In this document: piece after piece, positions 10,669-24,063 of the stretch
Numbering within the stretch: position 1 is the stretch's first letter
Layout: each line of letters opens with the position of its first letter
Assembly: GCF_020080835.1 (NCBI RefSeq)
Contig: NC_058159.1
Span: 31,657,525-31,721,524 of the forward strand
Source: Cotesia glomerata
Taxonomy: Eukaryota; Arthropoda; Insecta; Hymenoptera; Braconidae
Direction of reading: 5' to 3'
Length of the DNA: 64,000 nt
The notes under the pieces: generated by a model
Databases searched by the model: none
What the model saw: the letters and a program-made list of their open reading frames with translations, nothing else
What the model was told of the DNA's origin: nothing
Program-made: the position numbers and the translations under genes

Positions 10669-13275
10669 TGGCATAACAAGAGTCTTTCACAACTCTAATT
10701 TAATATTCAAATTTAATACAATCATCAACATTGTGGTATACAGTATTGTGCGCTGTAATTCTGTAATAAATTGTCTCCATAAATACAGTGTAATTAAAAA
10801 AAAAAGAAATAATTATTACTGTTTAATCTAAAATAATAATAATAATAATATCAGGAAATCATGAAACAGCTAAAATTATTATTCTGAATGTTCGGTACGC
10901 AACTGCACAATTATAGTTCGCTAACTCGACCATTGATAAACGGTTTCCATTCCCAGGATAATAGTTCTATGCTCTCGTAGACTGTAGTGCAATTTTCCCG
11001 ATTACTAAACTTGCTGTGTAAAACACTTTTCTCAACATTTTATACCATTAACCATTATATACATCCACAACAACTATTCTCATTAACGTTTTTTTAACTT
11101 GTTCTTCTTCCCTTTCGTAAAATTTTTCATTAAAACTCAACTTAATTATTTATTACAATCTTATACCAGCGGGTTAGATTGAAAGGAAAAACTTTACCGA
11201 TTAAATATATATAAGTATAATAGAATAATAATAACAATAATAATAATAGTAACAATAACAATATATTAATTATAAGCCACTGGAGGAAGAAAAGCAGTAT
11301 CTACCAACGAAACTCCTAAACATTTTCCCCAGTTACTCAGTTACTATACTCAGTATGTACTCACGATGTCCTATATCCTCTATGTACTATCTATACTATG
11401 GTTAAATAGCGCACGTACCATAACCTATCGTATCATTAACCAACATTTTAATTTCATTATCTTATGAGCTCGTGAGTTGCATAGATAAAATGGTACGAGC
11501 ATTAATAGCGCGGTTACATGCTAAAGAGTTTCTCAGTGCGGAAAGGAGATCAAGGGTAGATTCTAAACACCACAATAGTCAACAGCTCTTACTCTAAAAT
11601 CCATATATTATTATTATTATTATTATTATGATTATCATTTGAATAATACAATTAAATGATAATATATGTGAATGCGAATATATTGTGAATCTGTCTCTGT
11701 CTCCATCATTGTCACTGTCACAGGTTCTAGAATGGGTCTTCTCCCAGGATAGCGGTTATACAATTATAAACAACAACTAAATGCAAATAAGACAATTTAA
11801 GGTTTTGGTACCACGCTACGGAAATTATATATAATATCGTTTGTGTAAAGTAATTTAAAATTTTTATTTTAAAAGTTATTATCGAGAAAGTTAATTAAAT
11901 TGACGTGATGCCGTGAGAGAGCTGGTAGTGACGGTAGTGACGGGGAGTAAGGGACGCTTAGAGTTGTAGAAGTAGGAGAGACGATGTTATCATTCAACTC
12001 AGAGGCAATTTATCTTCGATAAAGCACCTCGGTTTAAGGAAAAAATAAATTAAACAACCGGCTCCCCGATGAATAATATTCACTTGTTTATTTAAAGTAA
12101 AAAAATAAAAAATAAAAAACGATTAAGGCCGAGAATAAGGAAAAAAAATTTCCTTTTTATTTTTATAAATTTTTTTTTTAATCATTTTCCATTTCCATAA
12201 AATTTAAATTGTTGAATAAAACGTCGTCGTAAATTGTTAAAAATAATTATCTAAATAATATTAAAGCTTTTAGGTTTAATAATAATAATAATAATAATAC
12301 TCTTGGAGGTTTTCTCGGTTTTTAAGGTGTAGATGCTCACTTTCCGAGAGGATAAAATGTATATAGTAAGTAGAATATAGGACAAAACGGTTGAGAAAAT
12401 GGTTGGAAAATATAAAATAAATAATAAGCAGGCTGCGTGTGGTAGCATGTACTGCGTGAAAAACATTATTCAAACAATTCTTTACTGTCTCGCGTATAAT
12501 TCTTTGTCGGAATGTAATAAATCATAGGAGAGTTGACTCGAGCTGTGAGCTGCGAGCTAAGAGACCCAAATATAACCAGTCAGAAAAATAAAAGTTAAGG
12601 CGAATAAGGCGCAAGAGTGTCAGAGCTCAGCCCCCGAGAGCCAGGAAATCAACAAAAAAAACTTTTAGACAAAGATAAAAGATAAGAAATAAGAAATAAA
12701 AGTGACACACATGCCACTGTGTTTTATATATGCTATATAATACCAGTAACAGTAACAATATAACAGGGGAAAGTTTAGTGTGTCGATATATAAAAAATAA
12801 AACCCATGAAAGATTATTTTTGTAAGGAGGGTATCAGAGTGCTGCTTGGATTGAGATTTTCCCATCTATAAACTTTTAATCGATAATACCTTTGGACTCG
12901 TTTTCCTCGCAAAGCTACCACCCTATTCGCTTTATAATATTATTGCTATAACTGTAAATATGTATATCCTACAGCTACCTTTCGATATACCAACAGATAT
13001 ATTTATATACAAAAATAAAAAAATAATAGAAAGAAGAGAAAAAGATAAAATTAAGTGGAAATATCGTGGAAGCTCCTATTCCCCTAACCCCCTACACATA
13101 TATATATATATAGATATACATCCGGTGCCTGCATAATCGACGTGCAAGTTGGCTGAGAGAAAAAGCTTTCCCGTGACAAATCGCTGAAGCGATTCCTTGC
13201 ACTCGTGGTCATGGCGTCGACGTCAGCGCCGATCAATAGAGATAGAGAAGAGATAGAGCATGAGGTAAGACAAGG

Positions 13276-13326
<51 letters not shown>
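13276..13326. repeat. (AAT)n microsatellite
   Basis: About 17 units. It creates false poly-Ile and poly-Tyr open frames on the minus strand. Confidence 0.95.
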
Positions 13327-13330
<4 letters not shown>

Positions 13331-13879
13331 TAATAATAGTAATCATCACAATCAAGATTATGTAAGATAGGTACGATGATAAAAGTATAATTTTTAGATA
13401 GATATACCATATCATAATTGTAATCATTGCGATGATGATGATGATAATAATAATAATAATAATGATAGTTGTAATAGAGTGGGTGTAATGTGGTGAATGA
13501 AAATCCGTAGTGGATATGTCACTGTCTTGCTGTACTACGGTGAATTGTACTGTGATCCTTGACACTTGTCAGTGGCATTCCAGTTGATGAGAGACACAAG
13601 AGATGAAATAAAATAATGACTGAGAGAAATTAGTAAAGGACGTCCGTTATAGAAGTATCGCATGCAGTTTACCAGATACCAGATATACCGGAGGGTGAAA
13701 AGGGACAAAGAGAAAGGGAGACCGAATATTATTCGGGTGCGGATAATCTCCCACGTAGAACCATCGCACAAACAAATCCATCAGTTGAATGGTGAAACCC
13801 TCGCCTCTATTTGGCTAAAAGCCAACGAGGTTATTATTTCCGACAGATCGAAATATCACTGCGAAATACACCCGATCGA

Positions 13880-13915
<36 letters not shown>

Positions 13916-16900
13916 CTGCGCATTTATTTGTGTAACATTCTCACTGTAATTTCTCCAGTAAAGTTTTACTGTCAACAACGATCTTGATGACATGTTTACG
14001 CAATACTCAACAGTCAAAAACTCAATAAACTAAATATTTATTTATTTATTTTAATAAAATTTTATCAAACTATTATAGCATTTACAAAAATAAATTTTCA
14101 TATATAAGCTAGAGAACGTTTAATTAATTAAATAATTTAATAAGTGGATTGTGATGAACTTTTAATTCATAAATTGTTAGTGTACTTGGGTATTGAAAAT
14201 AACAATTATAATTAATAAATGCCAATTTAGCACTCATTATTAATGTATATGATTAATTATGAACGTTATATGGGCTTGTTGAATAAAATAAAGCTGACAT
14301 TTGTTAAATATTAACTGAAATAATTTTTGATGAATTGAATTAAAAATTAACTAGTGTCGATTAATCTAATTGGACCAATTGTTATAAAACATGAAATAAT
14401 CTGAGAATAGATCTGCGTATTCAAATTCAACATCTTAATTATTTAATATCTCAAGAGGATAGTAGGATCATATTATTATAATTAATGTAGTAAGTGATTA
14501 TATGCATATTACAAACGTACTTAAACTCTTTACTCGGTTAATATAAATTATTATTATACCATGAATATTCAACCGCTGGGGCAGATTTAACCACCTAAGA
14601 CCTCGAAAATGAATTAAATCATTACCGTTTAATATTTTAATAATAGACGTGTAATAAAAAGAAAAGAAAAAAAAAAACGATAAAGCAAAAGGAATTGGTA
14701 TTTATATGTAAGTTAAGCAAAATGATGAGCTGCTCTATTGTCATTATGGATGTCAAGAACATTCATGATTTCCCCCTGCTATCGACACGTGCCTATTGAG
14801 TCAACCCATTGTTCCGTAAAGTGGATACTTCGTGATAGTCGGAGAACGAGAAAAAAAAAGTAATGTAAAAAAAGACAAGTCAATTCACTAACGCAACATT
14901 GTGGAACTAGTATAGTAGTCCAATGGACCCACTCGAATCATTCGTTTCGCATCGACGAATCTCCGGTTTCGTTTGGCCCACGCTCTCGCTACTCTACTAT
15001 CCTCTGTACATCTCTATACTATATCTGTGTATGTTCTCGAAACTCTTTAAATCGGGGAATTGAGCGTCTATTACATTTTTTTTCTTTTATTATTTTTATC
15101 TGTTACTCTTTTTGGTACACCACCAATGCGAGTGTACTTAAAAAGTTACCCAAAGAAAACCACCAACAAAAACATCTCAATAGTTATTGACAATCAAGTG
15201 GATTAAATTTATATATAAATTTAATAATCTAAAGCAAGTAAATTAGCGGTTTGTTGACTGGGATAAAACATTTTAGAAGCAAATAATTTTGGTAAAACTA
15301 TCTTGGGAATATAAATTTAAGACAAACACTAAGAAATAAGAAAAAAAAATGAAAAGTTAATATTATTCGGGCAAAGAAGTTGATTTTCTCGCAAACAATG
15401 AACGCTCGAATAAGCACGTAGTGATTTCTCCCAGGAGCAAATAAGATGAGAAATGAAGATATATAGTACATTTCAAATACTCCTATGAAAGTTGGTGATG
15501 AAGTAGACGCACAAGATCTTGAATACGTAAAATTTTACTATATACTTTCGTACACATGCTATATCTAATTTAAAAGTCAATCATATTTCAACAAGAAATC
15601 CATAAAATATAATATAATATACTCACTATAATAATAATAATAATAATCATAATAATTGTAGTAGTAGTAGTAGTAGTAGTAAGAATGACATATCTAATAA
15701 TCTACTCATGGCAGATGATTTGCTGTTAAAATGAATGTAAAACAGCCAGAGATAAAAAAAAAAAAAAAAAAAATAAAAATATCAAGAGGGAGAAAAAATG
15801 ATAGGAGGGTAGAGTAGATTCAGTGGGATGTGCTGCCTTTTCATCAGTTACATACATCTATATTACAGATCTGTAGGTTCATTTTTTAGCACTTAAGCAC
15901 AATCGAACGAGTTATAATACAATTTAATAGATATCGCGAGCATTAAAGTTTATGATTCACTCAATAGATATCTCTACACTCATATAGTTGTGACGGCGCG
16001 AATGATGACAGGTGATTATTTACGAGTTTCATTACGTTGATAGGAATAATTGTGGTAAATAGCAGTTGTAAATTCAGTAGCAAAAAATAATGGAGCAATC
16101 TTGTTGATTTAAAATTTAGCAAATACGTTTGTTTTCCGTGCGGTAAAGGGTATTAGATGGATTAGATGGATTAGATGGATTAGGTACGTCAGGACGAAAA
16201 CAAAGGTTATTTTTTAGTATGTGTACATATCTCAGAACAGGACAGGCCCGAGAAACGAGTATGGAAGAACACCCACTGCGTATATCGTGTTACTTTCGCA
16301 ATGTTGGATAATCCGGCGAGTGAACGGGGACCGTAAATCAAGCCCGATAGTTGGGCGACGTACCGACCTACCCGAGCCACTTTTTTATCCATTTTTCGCC
16401 GCAAAGTGATACCCAACCCGCTTCTTTGTTTCCTCGCACCCCTTTTCTATTCTCTTTCAGTGCTACTGGTGCTTTACTTTGCCTCGAATCCCCGTGTAAT
16501 CATTTTCTTTTCCCTATTTTTAATTTACATTTTTTTCATTTTTATTCGTTTAATACTTTTTTAACTTTTTAATCCTTTTGTTATCTATACACGGCTCCAT
16601 TTGATGAAATTCTACCAGATAAAATATACATTATAAAACCCGTCAATTTATTATTAATTACTTTTAGTCTTTATATAGACGGGGAATATATATATATATT
16701 TTTTTTTTATCATACATACGTATTTTTAAATTTTATTTTTATATTTTAAGAGGATCAATTTTTATCAATCATTCCAAATATTGATAATATCAAGTTTTAA
16801 TTTATTAAAAATAATTAAAATATTAATTTAAAAAATTGATAATTTTCATAAAATAAAATAGTTCAACTGTTGGTTAGAGAGTTTAGATTTTTATTAAAGA

Positions 16901-19900
16901 AATTAAGACTTGGAAAACTAGTATAGTAAGTGATGTATACATATTGTATATGGTATAGCGTTGAGCATTTACAAGCCCTTTCGTGTTAAAAGTACGTTAA
17001 GAGTTAAACTACTGGCACTAGTTGTTTATATTTACGATACACGCAGAGTTCTCGCCATAAAGACTAGTAGTTTCCTAAACTGAGTAGCTACCACCTACCA
17101 CCTACCACCTACCATCTGCTACCTGCCACCCCGGTACCCGGTAAGGCGCGTGGTTTACCACCTCTACAACACATATATAAAATATATAGAGGTACATAAC
17201 ATATATAAGGGTAATCACGCAAAGATAAATAACCAAAATGATCACTTAACTTCTATCACGTCTATTTCATTTTACTAACAATATTTCCGATAAAATATTA
17301 ACCATTAAACTCGTTGTGTAAATTTTAATTATCTTCACAAAGTAAACTTTTATTTATCAAGTTGTTAAATATAGTAATGAAAAATTTAAATTCAAGTTAT
17401 TAATTTACTTAAATATACGTAATTTAGAATACTAAAATGAAAGAAAAGTTAAACAAGTAAGAAAAAGACTGAAGCTTTTTAGGGTTTTATGTTATGAAAG
17501 TGAAAAAAGTTAAAAAAGCTGTTGAATATAACAAGAACGTAGTTGTTGAGGAAGAAAGAGTGCGCACAGAAGCACGCGCAGAAACTACCAACAGTAGAGG
17601 ATAAAGTCTCGTCTCGGTGAGTTTTGAAATTACAGGGAGTGATCCTTCGGTAATAGACTCTCTCGGCAAGACTTATAGGATTCTCTGGAAGTGGAGGTAA
17701 AAAGAGTATTAGAAAAAGAAAAGATGGTACTGTAGAGTTAAAAAAAAAACCCCCCGAAGAAAAATTGGCTAAGATGAAGAAAAAAAGAAAAAGGACTAAA
17801 ATAATAAAAAAAAAGGACAGTGGTTGGTGGTATACGATAGGCATTAGTTTCATTTTCCTGGCACAAGCCTTCACTTGCTTTTAGGAGGCACCCCACTACC
17901 CCATTCGAGTATATTAACGAGATACCTCTTTACAAATTAAATCGATGTTATTTTATTGAAACTAATCAATAACTCTGAGCTTGGAGTAAAAATATGAGTA
18001 AAAATAACGAAAGTGGTGTGTAAATTTATTGTAAACTATGGAGAGAGATAATTTAGAGTTGAATCTCTTGGGAGAGAATATTCAAATAGTGGTATAGTAG
18101 TATAATAGTACAGTAGAATAGAGATCGAGCGAGTAAGTCAATTTAGCACCACGTCCTTTTGCCTAATCCCGTTTCCCGGTCTGTTTCCTAAGAGAGTAGC
18201 TCGTTTCACGGTCGCGCGATCGTGTTATCGAGTAGGGAGTTAGGAGTGGTCTTCACCAGCAAGGGACCAAGAACCATCATACATCCAACTCTACAGGATC
18301 ATTCTATATTCTCTCTTTTTTCTCTCTTTCTTCTCTCTATATATACATAATAACAATGGTAATAATAATAAATTTAGAGATTTAAATTAGATTTTGTGTT
18401 CCTAAAATCAAAAAACTACCACTCTCACCCTCATTTTATTTATTTTTTGTATTATTTTTTAGAGAGACCCACTTTACCGAGAGTCCACTAGAAAAATAGA
18501 TGTAATGAACGGCAGAGAGTCAGCTGTTGGGAGGAAAATAAAAAAGAAAATACGAACGAGGGGACTCTTGAAAAATAGCAACTACAAAAAATTCACCCAA
18601 CATTTTATTTTGTTTGCTTGTTTGTTTAGTTTTTCTAACCGACCAGTTACAGTTACACTATCCAAGAGTGTAATAATGTCTTGTTGGCTGTCTATAGAAC
18701 TATACCACTCAAATCGATCGGTCGCTTATACCACAATATATATATATATATATATTTATATCCAAGTTGTTTTTTTTTTTTTCGTCCTCATTTATTCAAT
18801 TATTATTAATAATAATAGTAGAATAACGTTTTGTTGGCATTTAAAAGTAAATACTTTGGTAAAATGAGGAGGATAATAAGAATATACGGGGGAGGAGCTT
18901 AGCAGTTTTTACTTTTAAAATCTATAAGGGAAGTTTGTCTTTGAGAATATTAATATAATATAAAGAGGGAGAGCATATTCTTGTAGAGTTTTAAGTGGTA
19001 GTGAAGGCCAGGAAAGTGTACAAACTCCTCAGAGAGATGAGTGGTGGAAAATAAAGAAAATAAAGATGGTGTAGTAAAAGTAAGAAATAAGGAAGGAGAA
19101 TACGAATAGAGCGTACGTGCCGACGCCGGTCGTCGTTGGAGCGTCGCAAACTTCCAGGTGTCACTTGATTTATCGAAGCGACAGCTTCCACCGACGACTA
19201 CGACTACGAGGATGAGGATCAGGATGAGGATGAGGACGCCGACCGGGATCTAGAAATAGTTACGTGTAAGCTAGTAAAGGAGGAACAAACTCCGTTCGAG
19301 ACATTTATGCCGGTCTACGATTTGCTGGTACGCTTTCCTACTAACATACTCCTCTTGTACCAACCTAACTGCACCAGATACTTTCCTCTTACTGATAGTA
19401 ATAACAATAATATTAATAGTAATAATAAAAATGATAATAATAGTTGAAACAGCAAAAGGATTGGAACTAACGAATCGGAGACGGAAATTCATTGGCAACG
19501 GCTCGTTGGACTCTCGCTCGATTGACGCTCAACAATAAATGGCCTCAAAAAATTCCAAGCCAATAAATATATAATAACAAAAAAATATAAAAAAAAATTT
19601 AATCTTGGTAAAGACAAAGATAAGCTTCATTTAACTCAGAGAATTAATTTTTACACATTGCATTGTATCACGCTTGAAATATATTTATTTAAATTTATAA
19701 ATATCTTGACGCATTATTTATCGAGCCATTGGTTTCCCGCGACATGCATGTTTACGCATTTAAGATATATGATAAAAATGGTGAATATCAAATTCAATCA
19801 ATTTTTTTCGAACTAGTGAACTAAAAATTCGGGAACAATTTTTTCCATTCATCCTCTTACGGCTTTTGTAAATATAAAAAGTTTTTCATAAAATAAACTT

Positions 19901-21801
19901 GAACGAAATTAAATAAATTTTTTTAATTTTTTTCCCTTCTTTTTGTGAAAACATTTTACTTTGACGAAAAAAATACATATAAAATAACGACAGTGACAAC
20001 AGAAGTTATTAAAATTGTGATTGAACGTCAGTTACGTGATAAAAGCACATGAGCACGAAATCGGGTAAAACCGCATACCCTTGTCTGATGTTTCTAGTCG
20101 AATGAAAAACCCGTCAGGAAAAATTGTATCGTTTCGCTGCTTCTACCTCTAAACTCCAAAGTCTTGCTTTTAATTACTATACTTAACATCTTTTTATTCC
20201 AACTCATTTCATTTAAATATCACCTATTGTGATATCAAGCACAAAGATATTTATAATGTCTATCATTAATCATAAAATAAATAGAACGACAAACGAATAA
20301 TTTTGTTTGTTTTAAAACGGTAAGGGTGAGAATTTGGAATAAAAATTTTTATCCTTGATAAAAGTCACCCGTACGCAGGTGATTCGAGTTGTCAAGTCGA
20401 TACAATAAACATTAATAATTATAAAATGACTAAGTATCAACTAGAAATTTAAATACTGTACTAACTTTACTTCACAATTAATAACAAACATCAATCATAT
20501 GTTATTCAATAATTCATTTATCTTTGTACAATGTCTTATTTTTCTCAGGATGTTATGAAGTACTATAGATAAAAAATTATAAAATTTTTTATGTTGAATT
20601 TTTTTAAAAAATTCCAATATTAGTTACAGTACTTGATAAAATTATATGATAAACGAAATAGTGTACAAAGATAATAAAAGAATAAAATTGAATACCACAT
20701 GATTGCTATTGAAACATACCTGAGAGTTTCGAGTCGCTCTAAATCAGTTTCACATTGTAAGGAGAGAAACACGATAGTCTTGGGTATTTCGATACGTGTG
20801 AAACCAAGAAAAATAATGAAAACTCATGAAAAAATAGTATAGAAAAGAGTCCAATAAATAATTGATCCTTTTCTACTGATTTATTTAAATGGGCACCCAG
20901 AAACTCTTATGAAACAGAATTTTTCTGGAGATAGTAATAGGTAAGAGTGTTTAGTGCGCGCAAGGGAACACTGTGTAGAAGTAGCGTGTAAATTTATAGT
21001 TTGAAAAATGTTTCCGAAGATAGGACAGTGAGTGGATAGGAGTAAAAGAAGTGAATCACCCTTTTTTTTTTTATTTTTTATTTTTTATTTTTCCGAAAAG
21101 CATCCCTCTCAGTGACTAGACACCAACTTTTCAACGAGTACTATGTTGCTATGTACATGTATATGTATGTTCTCTCGGCTCGGTGCTTACTCGTGCACAC
21201 TTTACGGAGCTGTAACTATGCAATGTTGACGAGGCATCGCTGTTGGCATAGACGATCAACCGAACCGTATCCATGATCCGTGTTAGGAAACGGTGCACGA
21301 TGCACTTGCCTCTGCGTTGTTCATTCTCCTGAATCTAATGCAATTATGAGACTTTACTATGGTTCCTTTACTTTTTAGACCCTAACCAGCCCACCGTACC
21401 GTCCACTCATCCAACAAACGTTTTGTTTACTTTACTTCGCTCTTCCTTCTACCACAATTAATATTATTGTTATTATTATTATTATGTCTTATTTACATAA
21501 TATAGGAAAATGATTTACTGTTTAAACAATTTTAGGTCGGCGGATGCAAATACAAATACATAGCAAAAAAAAAAAAAGGAAAAATTTTATACATATTGTC
21601 GACAAATACAAACATTAAACGAGATAGCTTTCAGCTAACAATCAATCAAAATGAATATTGGGTTTGAAAAAAGAAAAACAAAAACGAAAATGAAATAAAA
21701 ATTGACATTTGTGGTAACTATGCTTTTTGTGAATGTAATTCACCAGACCAGAATGCTATGTCGGTTAAACCGTATCGGTGGCTGAATACTGAATAGTTGG
21801 G

Positions 21802-21838
<37 letters not shown>
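21802..21838. repeat. Poly(A) tract (37 nt)
   Basis: Uninterrupted A run in AT-rich DNA, with no associated coding sequence. Confidence 0.95.
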
Positions 21839-21840
<2 letters not shown>

Positions 21841-22655
21841 AAAATAAAATAAAGAAAATGTAATTGCAGGCATAAAAAATTTTTTCCCTCTTTCTCTCTC
21901 TCCCCTATTTATTTGATTGGAACGACTCTTGAATTGGACAGGTCATTATTGCATAAAATGGCTGTCAATAGTAACTGTTCTCAATTTAGTTGAATGTCAT
22001 ACACAATATGGATATAATAGAGTACTACTCACTATTTAAACTTTTTTTCCCCTAAACTGTTTTTACGATCCCGAGTTATTTATAGATCAATCACGATGGA
22101 TTTTAAAAATAATTATAATTTTGTTGATAATAATTCAGTTGAGAAAAACAATGGAATCTACTAATGTGTAAGTGAAATTGAAATAACAATTCAGTGAAAC
22201 AAGGTTTCATGAATGTCAAATGAATAAATGAATAAAATAATAATTTTTGTGTGGTGGAGATAAAGGTGCAAAATAGTTTTGTAATTGCACCACCATTGAT
22301 CGCCCTGCTTGCCAACAATATATAACTTTGTCTCTGTCTAATCATTACAAAATTCACTTTGACTGACACAGGACGTTCCAATCTTGCCGGATTCTCTCCC
22401 GGCTTTCGCCTTTATATAACTTGTCTGATCTTATTCGCCAGAGGCATTGAGCTCATCCTTACTTCCTGATTACTACCTTCTGTTTCTATTGAATTGCATC
22501 AAAGCCTCAATCGAACCCTTTCATAGGTAACTTTTTTAATAAACATCCCAACATTTTAAACCCACCAACTTATTTATTTAATCGAAAATTACTTTTCATT
22601 TTCATAATCAATAATAAACTGGATCCTCGAGTGGTTTTTTAAAATTTCAATTCTG

Positions 22656-22727
22656 TACTCTCTAAACATGAATTAGTGAAAATTCACTTGAATAAGTGAA
22701 TATTCACTATTTCATGTTTAGAGAGTA
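22656..22727. repeat. Near-perfect 34-bp hairpin
   Basis: The left arm 22656-22689 starts TACTCTCTAAACATGAA. The right arm 22694-22727 is its inverted copy, with only two mismatches in 34 and a 4-nt loop. Smaller palindromes (GTGAAAATTCAC, GTGAATATTCAC) sit inside the arms. It could be a minimal foldback transposon or a transcribed hairpin RNA; the sequence alone does not separate these. Confidence 0.85.
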
Positions 22728-23978
22728 AGGCTAAACTTATTATTTCCGCATCAACAAGCTGATATTGATTACTTAGAAAAAAATAAAAGTGATTTATAAT
22801 TTATTTAACATTCTTGCTTGATATTAGGGACGAGAAATTAAATTTGTGCGGTAAGACATGGATTTAAAACTAAAAATAAAAAAAAAAAAAAAAAGGGATT
22901 TTATGTAATATAATAACGGTGTTTTCAAACATAAGATTATCTTCAAAGGGAATTGGTAACATTATTCAGCAAATGTTAACTGTATACCATATTGTACTTT
23001 CGCTAATCACGTCGATTACGAGATTTATGATGAACAATACCACAAATAGAGTTGCGATTACCATTTACCTCTATATGGCTTATCAACACAAAGCACGCAC
23101 CATTCCTAACTAGGTATAAATGTTCATACATATATATTTTACAAATTTGTGTATCTGAATTTACCTTACGAAAATTATTATTAGTATTATTCAAAACAAA
23201 CGTAATACCTGGTACTTTAATTAAAATAAATAACGTTTGGTAAAGAATTATAAACAATACTAATGTAAATTTACATTACCCATTCAACAATAACACTTTA
23301 TATAAGTATATGTAAGTACCATTTCGAATAAAAAATATCATAATTGCTAATTATGAAAATGAAGAAAAATTTTCAGCTACTGGTGTAGTAAATTAATGAA
23401 AGAAAGGAATGAAAAAAAATTCCGTCTTTTGTATGTAAAAGAATACGATATAAGAAAAGAATGGAATGATGAAAAAATTAATTTAATCTTTTTTCTTTTT
23501 TTTTTTTTCTATCTTCTCGTCCGCTGCATTTTCTTTCTACAATTTTTTCGAGTATATTATTAAATAGAAAAAAATTCGGAATTTATAGCATTAAATATAA
23601 TAAGCAACTGGAATATGCTCAGGTTTTATAAAAACTGACTCATTTATACGAAAGAAGTTGTATAGTAAAAAATATTTTAATTATAATGTGACATATTTTT
23701 AATTTTATATTATATTAAATTAAATATCAATAGAAATATAAATGTCGTTTAATATTTTTCGAGAAAAAGTACTAGTTTTTTTATTTCCAGAGAATTGTTT
23801 TATGGCGTTGATAAACGAGCTCGATAATAACGCAATAAATTGCAAAATACGAGATCTTTGATGTGAAATTTAAATTTAGTGTAATTTGTAAACTGGCATA
23901 AATTGGAGTGTCAATAAAAAAGATATTGCTTAATGAAAAACTAAAAAATGTAAATTAAAAAATAAAAAAAAAACTCAC
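22728..23978. other. AT-rich stretch between hairpin and signal-peptide exon
   Basis: No coding segment recognised. If the exon at 23979-24063 is real, this lies at the start of its first large intron on the minus strand. Confidence 0.4.
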
Positions 23979-24063
23979 CAAAGACACGACCGGCTGCTCC
24001 AGTTTCAATGAGAAACCAAATAAGACAAGCGTAGATAATCCAATCCTGCCGACACACATTCAT
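23979..24063 (-). CDS. First coding exon of an unidentified secreted or membrane protein (signal peptide)
   Basis: On the minus strand, an ATG at 24063 in the context CCAAC-ATG follows an in-frame TAA 12 nt upstream. It opens 28 codons that end at a good donor (TTTG|GTGAGT) at 23978. The peptide begins MNVCRQDW and continues with a hydrophobic stretch IIYACLIWFLIETGAAG, then RVF. A charged start, a hydrophobic core and small residues near a likely cleavage site are what a secretory signal peptide looks like. The exon ends in phase 1. The remaining exons must lie toward lower coordinates or outside the window, and I found none that I can link. A CpG-rich block about 1.9 kb upstream may hold the promoter. 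The protein is not recognised; a cell-surface or secreted protein is inferred from the signal peptide only. Confidence 0.55.

Larger units (their letters stand above)
9115..22655. other. Long noncoding stretch, intergenic or intronic
   Basis: No domain-bearing frame found. Contents are AT-rich DNA with A homopolymers (10632-10664; 21802-21838), AAT repeats (12278-12298, 13276-13326), a (GTA)n patch near 15659, a GGATTAGAT repeat near 16150, a TACCACC repeat near 17085 and (TA)n at 13880-13910. Slightly GC-richer blocks occur near 16200-16450 and 19100-19330. The latter has an acidic open frame noted under findings. Confidence 0.5.

Noticed and set aside
20705..20725. Donor-like CTCAG|GTATGT on the minus strand
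   Set aside because: A matching acceptor would leave only a ~19-nt exon after a poor pyrimidine tract, and there is no phase partner.
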